Source: JBDOQU01 sp039839375
GTDB lineage: Bacteria > Pseudomonadota > Alphaproteobacteria > DSM-16000 > Inquilinaceae
Direction of reading: 5' to 3'
NCBI RefSeq assembly: GCF_039839375.1
Contig: NZ_JBDOQU010000025.1
Coordinates: 1-35,654 of the forward strand
DNA: 35,654 bases
In this document: piece by piece, positions 18,766-26,143 of the stretch
Position numbering within the stretch: the stretch's first letter is position 1
How the letters are laid out: each line of letters starts with the position of its first letter
Made by a program: the position numbers and the translations under genes
Notes under the pieces: model-generated
Seen by the model: the letters and a program-made list of their open reading frames with translations, nothing else
Databases searched by the model: none
Told to the model about the DNA's origin: nothing

Positions 18766-19761
18766 ATGATCGCACGCCGTTCATTCCTTCAATCCGCCGC
18801 GGCGATGGCGACGGCCGCCGCCGCCGGCGTTCCCCTGCCGGTCATCCGCCCAGCCGCCGCGGCCGCGCCGATCGCCACGGACCAGGCGCCCGGCTTCTAC
18901 CGCCTCGCCGTCGGCGACATTCAGGTCACCGCGCTGAATGACGGCGTCCTGACCCTGCCGGCGGATATCCTCAGCGCCCCGACCGACATCCCGAAGGCGG
19001 AACTTCTGGAGGATGCGTTTCTCCCCGCCGACGCCATCCCGACCTCGGTCAACGGCTATCTGGTCAATCTCGGCGACCGGCTGGCGCTGATCGACACCGG
19101 TGCCGCCGGCGGAATGGGGGAGGGGCTGGGTCTCCTGGCGTCGAACCTCGCGGCCGCCGGAATTGATCCGGCGGATGTCGACGACATCCTCATGACCCAT
19201 CTCCATCCCGATCACGCCAACGGGCTGCTGACCGTCGACAAGGAAGCCGCCTTCCCGAACGCCACGGTCCATGTGGCGGAGGCCGAGGCAGGGTTCTGGC
19301 GGGATGACGGGATGATGAGCCGCGCGCCGGCTGAGGCGCAGCCCTTCTTCATCGCCGCCCGCGACGCCATCGCGCCCTACGATAGGGCGGGCCGGCTGAA
19401 CATCATCGCCAGCCCCGGAGAAATCCTGCCGGGCGTCAGCGCCGTCGCCGCGCCCGGCCATACGCCGGGCCACACGCTGTTCATGCTGTCCTCGGGGTCG
19501 GACCAGCTTCTGGTCTGGGGCGACATCGTCCACGTCGCCGCCATCCAGTTTCCGCGCCCGGATGCGACAATCGCGTTCGACACGGACCAGGCGCAGGCCG
19601 CGCAAAGCCGGGCGAAGGTGATGGATCAGGCAGCGACCGACCGCACGCTCGTCGCCGGGATGCATCTGGGCTTCCCCGGAATCGGGCATGTCGCCCGCGC
19701 CCCGGGCGGCGCGTCCGAAGGCTACGCCTTCGTGCCGGTGGTCTGGACGCCGAACCTCTGA
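18766..19761 (+). CDS. Exported metallo-beta-lactamase-fold hydrolase
   Basis: A 331-residue MBL-fold protein with a Tat-like signal (ARRSFLQSAAAMATAAAAG, first 35 residues). The dinuclear metal site is intact: His145-x-His147-x-Asp149-His150 in MTHLHPDHANG, His232 in PGHTPGH, Asp253 in VWGDIVH and His300 in AGMHLG. This is the layout of the lactonase/quorum-quenching-like MBL subfamily, but substrate cannot be assigned from sequence. GAGGGAG lies eight bases upstream of the ATG. It is 128 bp after the cyclase and could be a separate unit. Confidence 0.9.
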   Translation: MIARRSFLQSAAAMATAAAAGVPLPVIRPAAAAAPIATDQAPGFYRLAVGDIQVTALNDGVLTLPADILSAPTDIPKAELLEDAFLPADAIPTSVNGYLVNLGDRLALIDTGAAGGMGEGLGLLASNLAAAGIDPADVDDILMTHLHPDHANGLLTVDKEAAFPNATVHVAEAEAGFWRDDGMMSRAPAEAQPFFIAARDAIAPYDRAGRLNIIASPGEILPGVSAVAAPGHTPGHTLFMLSSGSDQLLVWGDIVHVAAIQFPRPDATIAFDTDQAQAAQSRAKVMDQAATDRTLVAGMHLGFPGIGHVARAPGGASEGYAFVPVVWTPNL

Positions 19762-19806
19762 GAGCGGACCATCTCTGGGGCCACAGCCGCGTTTCCTCGT
19801 GATGTT

Positions 19807-20079
19807 TTACCCGGCTGCATCCAGGGGTTCGCACACGCCCTCGCGGTACAAGGGCCATTCATTACAGACACGGCCATCGGGCAGGTGACACATCCCGACC
19901 TGGTCGCCGCCATCGATCGTCTCGATGACGGTCTCTCCGCCAAGCTCCGCGCAATTGTCCGATGCGGGATTGGACATGCCGATGGGGGCTGGCGGCGGAG
20001 CGGTGCCCTTATCGAGGCAACCGCTCGGCACGAACACGATGACGGCCAGACCTATCCATTTGAACTGCTTCCAAGACAT
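19807..20079 (-). CDS. DUF333-domain small lipoprotein-like protein
   Basis: A 90-residue protein with an N-terminal hydrophobic stretch (residues 7-19) ending in PSGC with Cys21, a weak lipobox, and then the DUF333 pattern NPASDNCAELGGETVIETIDGGDQVGMC followed by LPDGRVCNEWPLYREGVC. Four cysteines in the domain probably form two disulfides. DUF333 proteins are often labelled putative hemolysin on little evidence. It is convergent with the MBL gene and 97 bp upstream of the converging end of bamE on the same strand. Confidence 0.8.
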   Translation of the reverse strand: MSWKQFKWIGLAVIVFVPSGCLDKGTAPPPAPIGMSNPASDNCAELGGETVIETIDGGDQVGMCHLPDGRVCNEWPLYREGVCEPLDAAG

Positions 20080-20173
20080 GCTGCCCTCCGCCTGCTGGAA
20101 AAGTCTGCCTCAAATATCGATGGCCTGTGACGCGGTGATTTGAAACCTCGGTAGGCAGGTCGTGGCGGCGGCT

Positions 20174-20644
20174 TTAGTCCTCGCCGCCGCGGCCGCCCCG
20201 CCCCAGATTGCCCAGCATCTGCTCCCAGAAGGTGACCGTCCGGCCCAGCGTCGGCGTCTCGCGCTCCACCAGCTCGATCTCCTGAGCGTCCTCCAGAGTC
20301 ATCTCGTCGATCTCCTCGACCACGCCCGTCTCGTCGAACCGGATCGCCAGCACCCGGCGCTCCAGGATCTCCGGCCGCCGGAAGGTGCGGGGCTTGAGCG
20401 TCTGGCCGATATAGTACCAGTTGCTGTCGTCGAAAGTACCGACGGTGGTCGGCGTGCCCAGTATGTAGGCCACGTCGTCGCGGGTGCTGACGCCCTCCTG
20501 GACCAGCGACAGGCGCGTATCCTCCACCAGATTGCCGCGCGTCACCGCCGGCATCCCGCAGGCAGCCAGCGCCAGCAGGACCGCCGTCGCGCCGGCGATC
20601 AGGGGAAGGCGTGACAGCCTGCTTGACAATCGAACCATCGACAT
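20174..20644 (-). CDS. bamE: Outer membrane assembly lipoprotein BamE (SmpA/OmlA family)
   Basis: A 156-residue lipoprotein of the outer-membrane protein insertion complex. Signal peptide with lipobox LAAC, Cys29; then TRGNLVEDTRLSLVQEGVSTRDDVAYILGTPTT, FDDSNWYYIGQT and RRVLAIRFDETGVVEEID, the order seen in BamE. The start at 20644 has GAGGAG ten bases upstream; ATG 20638 is also possible, and the frame extends to 20707. The C-terminal tail is Gly/Arg-rich (LGRGGRGGED). It diverges from the bc1 chaperone gene, a conserved alphaproteobacterial arrangement. Confidence 0.93.
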   Translation of the reverse strand: MSMVRLSSRLSRLPLIAGATAVLLALAACGMPAVTRGNLVEDTRLSLVQEGVSTRDDVAYILGTPTTVGTFDDSNWYYIGQTLKPRTFRRPEILERRVLAIRFDETGVVEEIDEMTLEDAQEIELVERETPTLGRTVTFWEQMLGNLGRGGRGGED

Positions 20645-20782
20645 GTGTTTTCCGCTCCTCGGAGCACGGTGGAACGGTCGGCGCCGCGCCATTCCCGTCT
20701 CCGGCAATCCAGAGGGCCGTCCTACCGTTCGACGCCCCTTCCGTCAATGTCGGCTTGAATCCGCAGCGCAGGCGACCGTCCG

Positions 20783-21358
20783 ATGCTGAACCGTCTTTTC
20801 CGGCGCAACGCCGTCGATCGTCACGCCGTGGCCCGCCTCTATATGGATGTGGTCGAGGCCGCCCGCCGGCCCGTTTTCTTTGGCGGGGGCGGCGTGCCGG
20901 ACAGCGTGGCGGGCCGGTTCGACATGATCGTGCTGCACGCCTTCCTCGTCTTCCGGCGGCTGAAAAGCGAGGATGAAGGCGCGCGGGCGTTCGCGCAGGC
21001 GCTGTTCGACCACATGTTCGCGGATATCGACTACAACCTCCGGGAACTCGGCGTCGGCGACCTCAGCGTCGGCAAGAAGGTCAAGGCCATGGCGCAGGAT
21101 TTCTATGGCCGCGTCTCGGTCTACGAACAGGCGCTCGACGCCGCCGACGATGCGGCGCTGGTCCAGATGCTCCAGCGCAACCTCTATGACGGCGAGGATC
21201 CCGGTTCCGGTCGGCTTCAGGCGTTGGCCGCCTATATGAAGCGTGAGGATTCCGCGCTGGCGGCCGGCCCGATCGACGGCCTCCTCGCCGGGACCGTCTC
21301 CTTCGGCCCGCCGCCGGCTTTCCCACCGGAAGGGGAGATCAGCCATGCCGGCCCCTGA
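20783..21358 (+). CDS. Ubiquinol-cytochrome c reductase assembly chaperone (CBP3 domain)
   Basis: A 191-residue protein of the CBP3/ubiquinol-cytochrome c chaperone family: LYMDVVEAARRPVFF, SVAGRFDMIVLHAFLVFRRL, then AQALFDHMFADIDYNLRELGVGDLSVGKKVKAMAQDFYGR and NLYDG. In mitochondria CBP3 helps mature cytochrome b; the bacterial family is presumed to do the same, which is inference. No transmembrane segment. Its last 14 bp overlap the start of the DUF177 gene, indicating coupled translation. Confidence 0.92.
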   Translation: MLNRLFRRNAVDRHAVARLYMDVVEAARRPVFFGGGGVPDSVAGRFDMIVLHAFLVFRRLKSEDEGARAFAQALFDHMFADIDYNLRELGVGDLSVGKKVKAMAQDFYGRVSVYEQALDAADDAALVQMLQRNLYDGEDPGSGRLQALAAYMKREDSALAAGPIDGLLAGTVSFGPPPAFPPEGEISHAGP

Positions 21359-21884
21359 ATTCAGCCGCCCGATCCCGGTCGACAGGCTTGGCGACGCCGT
21401 CCGGTCGAAGCGGATAGAGGCGACGCCGGAGGAACGCGCGGCGCTGGCCAAGCGCTTTTCCCTGCCGGCGATCGAGGAACTGACGGCGGACTTCGCCGTT
21501 CGCCGGCCTAATCTGGGGCCTATTGTCACGGTCGACGGCCGGTTCCGGGCGTTCGTCGTCCAGATCTGCGTCGTCTCGCTGGAGCCGTTCTCTGCGTCCG
21601 TAGAGGACGAAATCTCCCTCAGCCTCACGCTCGATCCCGTCGTCGACGCGCTTGAGATCGATATGGACGCCGCCGACCCTGACGAGCCGGAGCCGCTGGA
21701 AGGCGGCCGGCTCGACCTCGGCGAACTCGCCGCCCAGCATCTTTCCCTCGCGCTCGACCCTCACCCCCGCGCTCCGGGCGTCGCCCTGCCGGACGAGGTG
21801 AGAGCGGAGGACGATCCCGACCTGGAGGAAGACGAACCCCCCAATCCCTTCGCGGCGCTCGCGGCTCTGAAGCGCGAAAAGTGA
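21345..21884 (+). CDS. yceD: DUF177/YceD family protein
   Basis: A 179-residue member of the YceD (DUF177) family, commonly encoded just upstream of rpmF and linked to 23S rRNA accumulation. It shows a family-like FSLPAIEELTADFAV, VTVDGRFRAFVVQICVVSLEPFSASVEDEISLSLTLDP, and an acidic C-terminus with DLEEDEPPNPFAALAALKREK that is typical. The start at 21345 overlaps the upstream chaperone gene. About 308 bp separate it from rpmF, filled mostly by a dispersed repeat. Confidence 0.9.
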   Translation: MPAPEFSRPIPVDRLGDAVRSKRIEATPEERAALAKRFSLPAIEELTADFAVRRPNLGPIVTVDGRFRAFVVQICVVSLEPFSASVEDEISLSLTLDPVVDALEIDMDAADPDEPEPLEGGRLDLGELAAQHLSLALDPHPRAPGVALPDEVRAEDDPDLEEDEPPNPFAALAALKREK

Positions 21885-21904
21885 GGTCGAAGCTTTCCAA
21901 AACC

Positions 21905-22016
21905 GTCATGCTGGACTTGATCCAGCATCCATGGAAGCCGGGACGGCGCCGGTTCTTCACCGCCGGTGAAGCGGCGCCAGCCTATGGATTCCGGATCGGG
22001 GTCCCGAATGACCAAT
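21905..22016. repeat. Composite dispersed palindromic repeat between yceD and rpmF
   Basis: Two hairpins face each other across about 60 bp: GCTGGACTTGATCCAGC inside 21908-21928 (perfect stem ATGCTGGA/TCCAGCAT) and TCCGGATCGGGGTCCCGA near 21990-22008 ending AATGACC. CCATGG and CTATGG half-sites lie inside. The same two-ended structure, GTCAT...CCATGG...GGAATGACC, recurs at 25640-26035 and 35509-35535. The rest of this 308-bp gap holds another repeat, a weak promoter and the rpmF leader. Confidence 0.8.
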
Positions 22017-22040
22017 AAGGGGAAGGATTCTCGCTTCTTC

Positions 22041-22066
22041 TCCTCATGGTGAGCCTGTCGAACCAT
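22041..22066. repeat. CTCATGGTGAGCCTGTCGAACCATG repeat, single arm
   Basis: One arm of a second dispersed repeat family; the matching paired copy (CCTGAGCCTGTCGAAGGG and GGTTCGACAAGCTCACCATGAGG) is at 25574-25633. It is a common type of intergenic repeat in proteobacteria. Noncoding. Confidence 0.6.
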
Positions 22067-22143
22067 GTATGCTCAACGTTAAACAACAGCTTTCCTTGGC
22101 GCTTGCCCCCGGAAAGCTTTTACATTAAACCACCCGGTCGCAG

Positions 22144-22170
22144 AGGCGGCCTCTTTCGGGGCCGCCTTTT
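22144..22170 (+). terminator. Terminator-like hairpin in the rpmF leader (possible attenuator)
   Basis: A perfect 8-bp stem AGGCGGCC (22144-22151) / GGCCGCCT (22160-22167) with loop TCTTTCGG and TTTT immediately after lies only 23 bp before the rpmF start. A promoter-like stretch (TTGGCG at 22096-22101, TACATT near 22121-22126, imperfect spacing) is just upstream, so the hairpin would be at the very 5' end of the transcript. It may end read-through from yceD or act as an attenuator for the ribosomal-protein/fatty-acid operon. Confidence 0.6.
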
Positions 22171-22192
22171 AAAATCGAAGAGTATTGAAATC

Positions 22193-22378
22193 ATGGCCGT
22201 TCCAAAAAAGAAGACCTCTTCCTCGCGTCGCGACATGCGCCGCTCCCATCACGCGCTCACCGCGGCCGCGCACGGCGAATGCCCGAACTGCGGAGAGCTC
22301 AAGCGCCCCCATCATGTCTGCGGCGCCTGCGGTCATTATGATGGCCGTGAGGTGGTGGACATCGCCGCCGAAGCCTGA
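22193..22378 (+). CDS. rpmF: 50S ribosomal protein L32
   Basis: A 61-residue large-subunit ribosomal protein: MAVPKKKTSSSRRDMRRSHHAL, then zinc-binding cysteines Cys30, Cys33, Cys43 and Cys46 in GECPNCGELKRPHHVCGACGHYDGR. The four-Cys (C+) form is retained, so it should bind zinc. The frame is open 49 codons upstream, but MAVPKKK is the invariant family start. It heads rpmF-plsX-fabH, the classic arrangement linking ribosome and membrane synthesis. Confidence 0.98.
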   Translation: MAVPKKKTSSSRRDMRRSHHALTAAAHGECPNCGELKRPHHVCGACGHYDGREVVDIAAEA

Positions 22379-22413
22379 GCCCGTCCCTCGTGGGTGGCTC
22401 CAGGCCGGGCTCC

Positions 22414-23490
22414 ATGGGTGAAAGCGCCCCGCAAGGGCGGCTGACGATCGCGCTCGACGCCATGGGCGGCGACAACGCCCCGGCGATAGTGGTCGCGGGC
22501 GCGGAAATCGCGCGCCAGCGTCATCCCGGCATCGGCTTCGTCCTGTTCGGCGACGAAGGCGCGGTCGGGCCGTTGCTGCGCGACTGGCCGAAGCTGGCCG
22601 AAGTCGCGACGATCGTCCATACGACCGACGTCATCACGAACGAGACGAAGGTCGCCGCGGCGCTTCGCACCGGGCGCGACAGCAGCATGCGCCGGGCGAT
22701 CGACGCCGTCGCCGGGGGGGAGGCCGACTGCGTGGTCTCCGCCGGCAATACCGGCGCGCTGATGGCCATGGCCAAATTCGTGTTCAAGACGCTGCCGGGC
22801 ATCGACCGGCCGGCGATCGCGTCCTTCTTCCCGACCCTGCGGGGGGAGAGCGTGATGCTCGACCTCGGCGCCAACGTCGAATGCCGGCCGGAACATCTGG
22901 TCCAGTTCGCCGTCATGGGCGCGATCTTCGGCAAGGCGGTGCTGGGGCTCATGAACCCGACCATCGGCCTGCTGAATGTCGGGGCCGAGGCGCTGAAGGG
23001 CAATGACGAGGTCAAGGACGCAGCCGCGCGGCTGCGGTCCATGGATTTGCCGGGCACCTTCGAGGGTTTCGTCGAAGGCAACGACATCCCGGCCGGCAAG
23101 GTCGACGTGGTCGTGACCGACGGCTTCACCGGCAACATCGCGCTGAAGACGGCGGAGGGCACGGCCAGGCTCTATGCCGAATGGCTGCGCCACACCTTCA
23201 GCTCTTCGATAATGGCGCGGCTGGGCTACCTTCTGGCCCGCAACGCATTCGAGAAGCTGCGCCGGCGCGCCGATCCGCGGCAATATAACGGCGCGATGTT
23301 CCTCGGCCTGCGCGGCATCTGCGTGAAGAGTCATGGCGGCACGGACGCGAAGGGCTTCGCCCACGCTATCGACGTGGCGGTGGATCTGGTCCGCAACGGG
23401 TTCAATGAAAAAGTGAGCGAAGAGCTGCAAAAGTTTGACTCCGCTAATGCCCCGGCGCCGTCTTCCGAATCCGATCCGGTGACCGAATGA
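22414..23490 (+). CDS. plsX: Phosphate acyltransferase PlsX
   Basis: Makes acyl-phosphate from acyl-ACP for phospholipid synthesis. From 22414 the protein has 358 residues with LTIALDAMGGDNAP near the N-terminus, ECVVSAGNTGALMA-like DCVVSAGNTGALMAMAKF, MLDLGANVECRPEHLVQFAVMG, GLLNVGAEALKGND, VVVTDGFTGNIALKTAEGTA and the final YNGAMFLGLRGICVKSHGGTDAKGFAHAI. A GTG at 22390 would add eight residues; neither start has a clear ribosome site and I prefer the ATG. The stop overlaps the fabH start as ATGA. Confidence 0.96.
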   Translation: MGESAPQGRLTIALDAMGGDNAPAIVVAGAEIARQRHPGIGFVLFGDEGAVGPLLRDWPKLAEVATIVHTTDVITNETKVAAALRTGRDSSMRRAIDAVAGGEADCVVSAGNTGALMAMAKFVFKTLPGIDRPAIASFFPTLRGESVMLDLGANVECRPEHLVQFAVMGAIFGKAVLGLMNPTIGLLNVGAEALKGNDEVKDAAARLRSMDLPGTFEGFVEGNDIPAGKVDVVVTDGFTGNIALKTAEGTARLYAEWLRHTFSSSIMARLGYLLARNAFEKLRRRADPRQYNGAMFLGLRGICVKSHGGTDAKGFAHAIDVAVDLVRNGFNEKVSEELQKFDSANAPAPSSESDPVTE

Positions 23491-24464
23491 CGCTTGTCCG
23501 CTCCCGTATCACCGGCACCGGCTCCTACCTGCCGGAGCAGATTCTCACCAATGACGAACTGGCCGCCCGGGTCGACACGTCGGACGAATGGATCGTCCAG
23601 CGCACCGGCATCCGCCAGCGCCACATCGCCGCGCCGGAGCAGAAGGCGTCGGACCTCGCCCTGGCGGCGGCGCGCCGCGCGCTGGCGCAGGCGGGCGTGG
23701 ACGGCGCCGATCTGGACCTGATCGTCGTCGCGACGACCACCCCCGACCAGACCTTCCCGGCGACGGCCGTGTTCGTCCAGAAGGCGCTGGGCATGACCGG
23801 CGGCGCGGCGTTCGACGTCCAGGCGGTCTGCTCCGGCTTCGTCTACGCGCTCACGGTCGCAGACAATTTCATCCGGCTGGGTCAGGCCAGCCGGGCGCTC
23901 GTCATCGGCGCGGAGCTGTTCTCCCGCATCCTCGACTGGGAGGACCGGGCGACCTGCGTCCTGTTCGGCGACGGCGCCGGCGCTGTCGTCCTCGAAGCCG
24001 TGGAGGGGCAGGGGACCAGCGCCGACACCGGCATCCTCACCACCCATCTCCATTCCGACGGCCGGCATCACGACCTCCTCTATGTCGATGGCGGGGTCTC
24101 CTCCACCGGCACAATTGGCCATCTCCGGATGGAAGGGCGGGAAGTCTTCAAGCACGCCGTCACCAAACTGGCGGAAGTTGTTGATGAAGCTCTGACCGCG
24201 ACCGGCCTCGAATCGTCCGACATCGACTGGCTGGTGCCTCATCAGGCCAACCGCCGCATCATCGACGCCACGGCCCGCAAGCTCGACCTGCCGGCCGACA
24301 AGGTGGTGCTGACCGTCGACCGGCACGCCAACACCTCGGCGGCCTCGATCCCGCTGGCGCTGGACGTGGCCGCGCGGGACGGCAGGATTAAGCCCGGCGA
24401 CATCGTGCTGATCGAGGCGATGGGCGGCGGCTTCACCTGGGCCTCGGCGCTGCTGCGCTGGTGA
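23487..24464 (+). CDS. fabH: Beta-ketoacyl-ACP synthase III
   Basis: Starts fatty-acid synthesis by condensing acetyl-CoA with malonyl-ACP. The 325-residue protein has the thiolase-fold triad: Cys115 in AVCSGF, His252 in PHQANRRI and Asn282 in RHANTSAASIP. SDEWIVQRTGIRQRH near residues 32-46 is the family's CoA-region signature. It is translationally coupled to plsX. Confidence 0.97.
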   Translation: MTLVRSRITGTGSYLPEQILTNDELAARVDTSDEWIVQRTGIRQRHIAAPEQKASDLALAAARRALAQAGVDGADLDLIVVATTTPDQTFPATAVFVQKALGMTGGAAFDVQAVCSGFVYALTVADNFIRLGQASRALVIGAELFSRILDWEDRATCVLFGDGAGAVVLEAVEGQGTSADTGILTTHLHSDGRHHDLLYVDGGVSSTGTIGHLRMEGREVFKHAVTKLAEVVDEALTATGLESSDIDWLVPHQANRRIIDATARKLDLPADKVVLTVDRHANTSAASIPLALDVAARDGRIKPGDIVLIEAMGGGFTWASALLRW

Positions 24465-24515
24465 ACGGTCCATTTGCGGTGCCGAAGTTTAAGGACCGCT
24501 TTTAACTCTCTGGAA

Positions 24516-24544
24516 TTGACGGATTATCTGTGCCGAAGTACGGT
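24516..24544 (+). promoter_or_regulatory. Possible ihfA promoter in the fabH-ihfA gap
   Basis: TTGACG at 24516-24521 is followed after 17 bases by TACGGT at 24539-24544, a weak match to the alphaproteobacterial sigma-70 promoter. The gap is 111 bp, long enough for an independent start for ihfA-merR. Confidence 0.35.
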
Positions 24545-24575
24545 CTTACCTGCGGCAATGCCGGGGGGCTTCAAG

Positions 24576-24890
24576 ATGACCGATACTGTTACACGGGCGC
24601 AATTGAGCGAGGCAGTCTACGAAGAGGTAGGCCTGTCCCGCAATGAAAGCGCGGATCTGGTCGAAACCGTGCTGGAGGAGATATCCGGCGCGCTGGAGCG
24701 CGGGGAGGTCGTGAAGATATCCTCCTTCGGCAGCTTCGCCGTCCGGCAGAAGGGCGAGCGCATCGGCCGCAACCCCAAGACGGGGGAGGAGGTGCCGATC
24801 CTGCCGCGCAGGGTGCTGGTGTTCCGCGCCTCCCACGTGCTGAAGAACCGGATCAATGGCCTGCCTTACGATTCCAGGGACGATATCTGA
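24576..24890 (+). CDS. ihfA: Integration host factor alpha subunit
   Basis: A 104-residue HU/IHF-family DNA-bending protein: MTDTVTRAQLSEAVYEEVGLSRNESADLVETVLEEI, then VKISSFGSFAVRQKGERIGRNPKTGEEVPI with the RNPKTGE beta-arm that inserts into the minor groove, and PRRVLVFRASHVLK. The start at 24576 follows GGGGGG about ten bases upstream and matches family length; the upstream 34 residues are not conserved. It sits 111 bp after fabH and 1 bp before merR. Its place after fabH rather than pheT is usual in alphaproteobacteria. Confidence 0.96.
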   Translation: MTDTVTRAQLSEAVYEEVGLSRNESADLVETVLEEISGALERGEVVKISSFGSFAVRQKGERIGRNPKTGEEVPILPRRVLVFRASHVLKNRINGLPYDSRDDI

Positions 24891-24891
24891 C

Positions 24892-25368
24892 ATGGCCGAT
24901 ACGGCGGATACGGACGGGCGCGGGCGGAGCGTCCGCAAGTCGGCCACCGCCTATCGCACCATCAGCGAGGTGTCCGACGATCTTGGCGTGCCCCAGCACG
25001 TGCTGCGATTCTGGGAGACGAAATTTTCCCAGGTCCGGCCGCTGAAGCGCGGCGGCGGCCGCCGCTATTACCGGCCGGAGGATGTCCTTCTCCTGCGGCG
25101 GATTCAGAAGCTGCTTTATGAGGACGGCTTCACCATCAAGGGCGTGCAGAAGCTGCTGCGGGAGGGCAAGTCCATCGACGATGTCGATGTCTCCGCCGTA
25201 TCCCCCGGCGCGCCGCCGCCCCAGCTCTCCTTCCTCGAATCCTCGGCCGCCGAACCGGCCTCCGCTGGCGGCCAGCCGGCCATCGCGCCGGAGCTGCGGA
25301 GCCAGCTCACGGACCTGCTCGCCGAACTCCGCGCCCTTCGCGACGCGCTGCGGCCGGGAAAGGGCTGA
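24892..25368 (+). CDS. MerR-family transcriptional regulator
   Basis: A 158-residue regulator with an N-terminal MerR winged helix: AYRTISEVSDDLGVPQHVLRFWETKFSQVRPLKRGGGRRYYRPEDVLLLRRIQKLL, then EDGFTIKGVQKLL. The C-terminal half is Pro/Ala-rich with a terminal coiled helix (ELRSQLTDLLAELRALRDAL) and lacks sensor cysteines, so no metal or oxidant sensing is suggested. ihfA-merR-tRNA-Pro order is conserved in alphaproteobacteria, where this gene is often drawn as an ihfA partner of unknown targets. Confidence 0.93.
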   Translation: MADTADTDGRGRSVRKSATAYRTISEVSDDLGVPQHVLRFWETKFSQVRPLKRGGGRRYYRPEDVLLLRRIQKLLYEDGFTIKGVQKLLREGKSIDDVDVSAVSPGAPPPQLSFLESSAAEPASAGGQPAIAPELRSQLTDLLAELRALRDALRPGKG

Positions 25369-25386
25369 ACCGCCGCCCAAACGCCA

Positions 25387-25415
25387 TTGCCACCTGCGGA
25401 GGGCATGGCTATAGT
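25387..25415 (+). promoter_or_regulatory. Promoter of tRNA-Pro
   Basis: TTGCCA at 25387-25392 and TATAGT at 25410-25415 with an exact 17-bp spacer, about 50 bp before the tRNA. This is the best sigma-70-type match in the window. Confidence 0.7.
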
Positions 25416-25464
25416 CCCGCCCGCGACGAAGCCCGCCCCGGCGGACCGTCGCTTCCCCATCGGT

Positions 25465-25541
25465 CGGAGCGTAGCGCAGCCTGGTAGCGCATCAGTCTGG
25501 GGGACTGGGGGTCGTGGGTTCGAATCCCGCCGCTCCGACCA
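25465..25541 (+). tRNA. tRNA-Pro(GGG)
   Basis: A 77-nt cloverleaf: acceptor stem CGGAGCG / CGCTCCG, D arm GCGC...GCGC, anticodon stem TCAGT / ACTGG closing loop CTGGGGG, whose positions 34-36 read GGG, T arm GTGGG-TTCGAAT-CCCGC, and encoded ACCA at the 3' end. The anticodon assigns proline. I see no terminator directly after it; a repeat region follows. Confidence 0.97.
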
Positions 25542-25573
25542 ATCTTTCCAATGCGTTAGACAAATCCCCTGAT

Positions 25574-25633
25574 CCTCACCCTGAGCCTGTCGAAGGGTGT
25601 GCACCCACATGGTTCGACAAGCTCACCATGAGG
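25574..25633. repeat. Paired CCTGAGCCTGTCGAAGGG / TTCGACAAGCTCACCATGAGG repeat
   Basis: Two imperfect inverted arms separated by about ten bases form a long hairpin immediately after tRNA-Pro. A single arm of the same family is at 22041-22066. Such a structure could end the tRNA transcript. Confidence 0.65.
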
Positions 25634-25639
25634 TTTTTG

Positions 25640-26035
25640 TTGGTCATTCCGGACTTGATCCACTGGTGTCCGGTTTAGAGTATCGGGTTGTGCACACCAG
25701 CTTCAGAGACTCGCTCAAGTCGTCAAAGGGGTGCCTGCCACCGCTGTTTCAGCGACTTTTGGCGGAGAAATCGCTTAAGCGAGTTGATCCTAGCCCGCTT
25801 TCGGCTCTGACGAGACGACTGGCGCGAGTGCGTTAAGCCTCTTTTAATCGCATAGGTCGCGGAAAAATCTAAACCGGACACCAGTGGACTTGATCCGGAA
25901 TCCATGGGCCGACGCCGCTTCACCGGCGGCGAAGGACCGGGCACCGTTCCAGCGTCCATCGACGCCACATGGATGCTGGATCAAGTCCAGCATGACGTTG
26001 TTTTTATTGGTCATTCCCGACTTGATCGGGAATCC
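25640..26035. repeat. Composite dispersed palindromic repeat, interrupted by a MITE
   Basis: Three hairpins of the GGTCATTCC-x-GGAATCCATGG / ATGCTGGATC family lie in tandem: the first, GGTCATTCCGGACTTGATCC...GGAATCCATGG, is split by the element at 25662-25885; the second is TGCTGGATCAAGTCCAGCA near 25976-25996; the third is TTCCCGACTTGATCGGGAA near 26015-26033. The whole 25542-26143 gap holds only repeats and this element; no gene is visible. Confidence 0.8.
25662..25885. mobile_element. MITE-like non-autonomous element, 224 bp
   Basis: Perfect 18-bp terminal inverted repeats ACTGGTGTCCGGTTTAGA (25662-25679) and TCTAAACCGGACACCAGT (25868-25885), flanked on both sides by the 11-bp direct repeat GGACTTGATCC (25651-25661 and 25886-25896). 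The direct repeat occurs once in uninterrupted copies of the host palindrome, so it is a target duplication. No transposase fits inside. An internal 12-bp palindrome TCGCTTAAGCGA is at 25771-25782. Duplications of about 11 bp occur in the IS4 family, but the parent family is not proven. Confidence 0.8.
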
Positions 26036-26143
26036 ATGGGCCCTCACAGCGTCACCGGCAGTGAAGGACGGCATTAGGCGCATGCCCGCCTCTCGTGCTA
26101 GCCGTAATCGACCGCCTACCGCCCGACCGCCGAAGAACCGCCC

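Noticed and set aside
18766..19761. Named AHL lactonase assignment for the MBL protein
   Set aside because: The metal site fits many MBL hydrolases, and the exported location argues against a typical cytoplasmic AHL lactonase; only the fold can be supported.
25465..25541. tRNA-Pro as an integration site with a genomic island to the right
   Set aside because: No duplicated 3' tRNA end and no integrase are present downstream; the region holds repeats and then ordinary genes.
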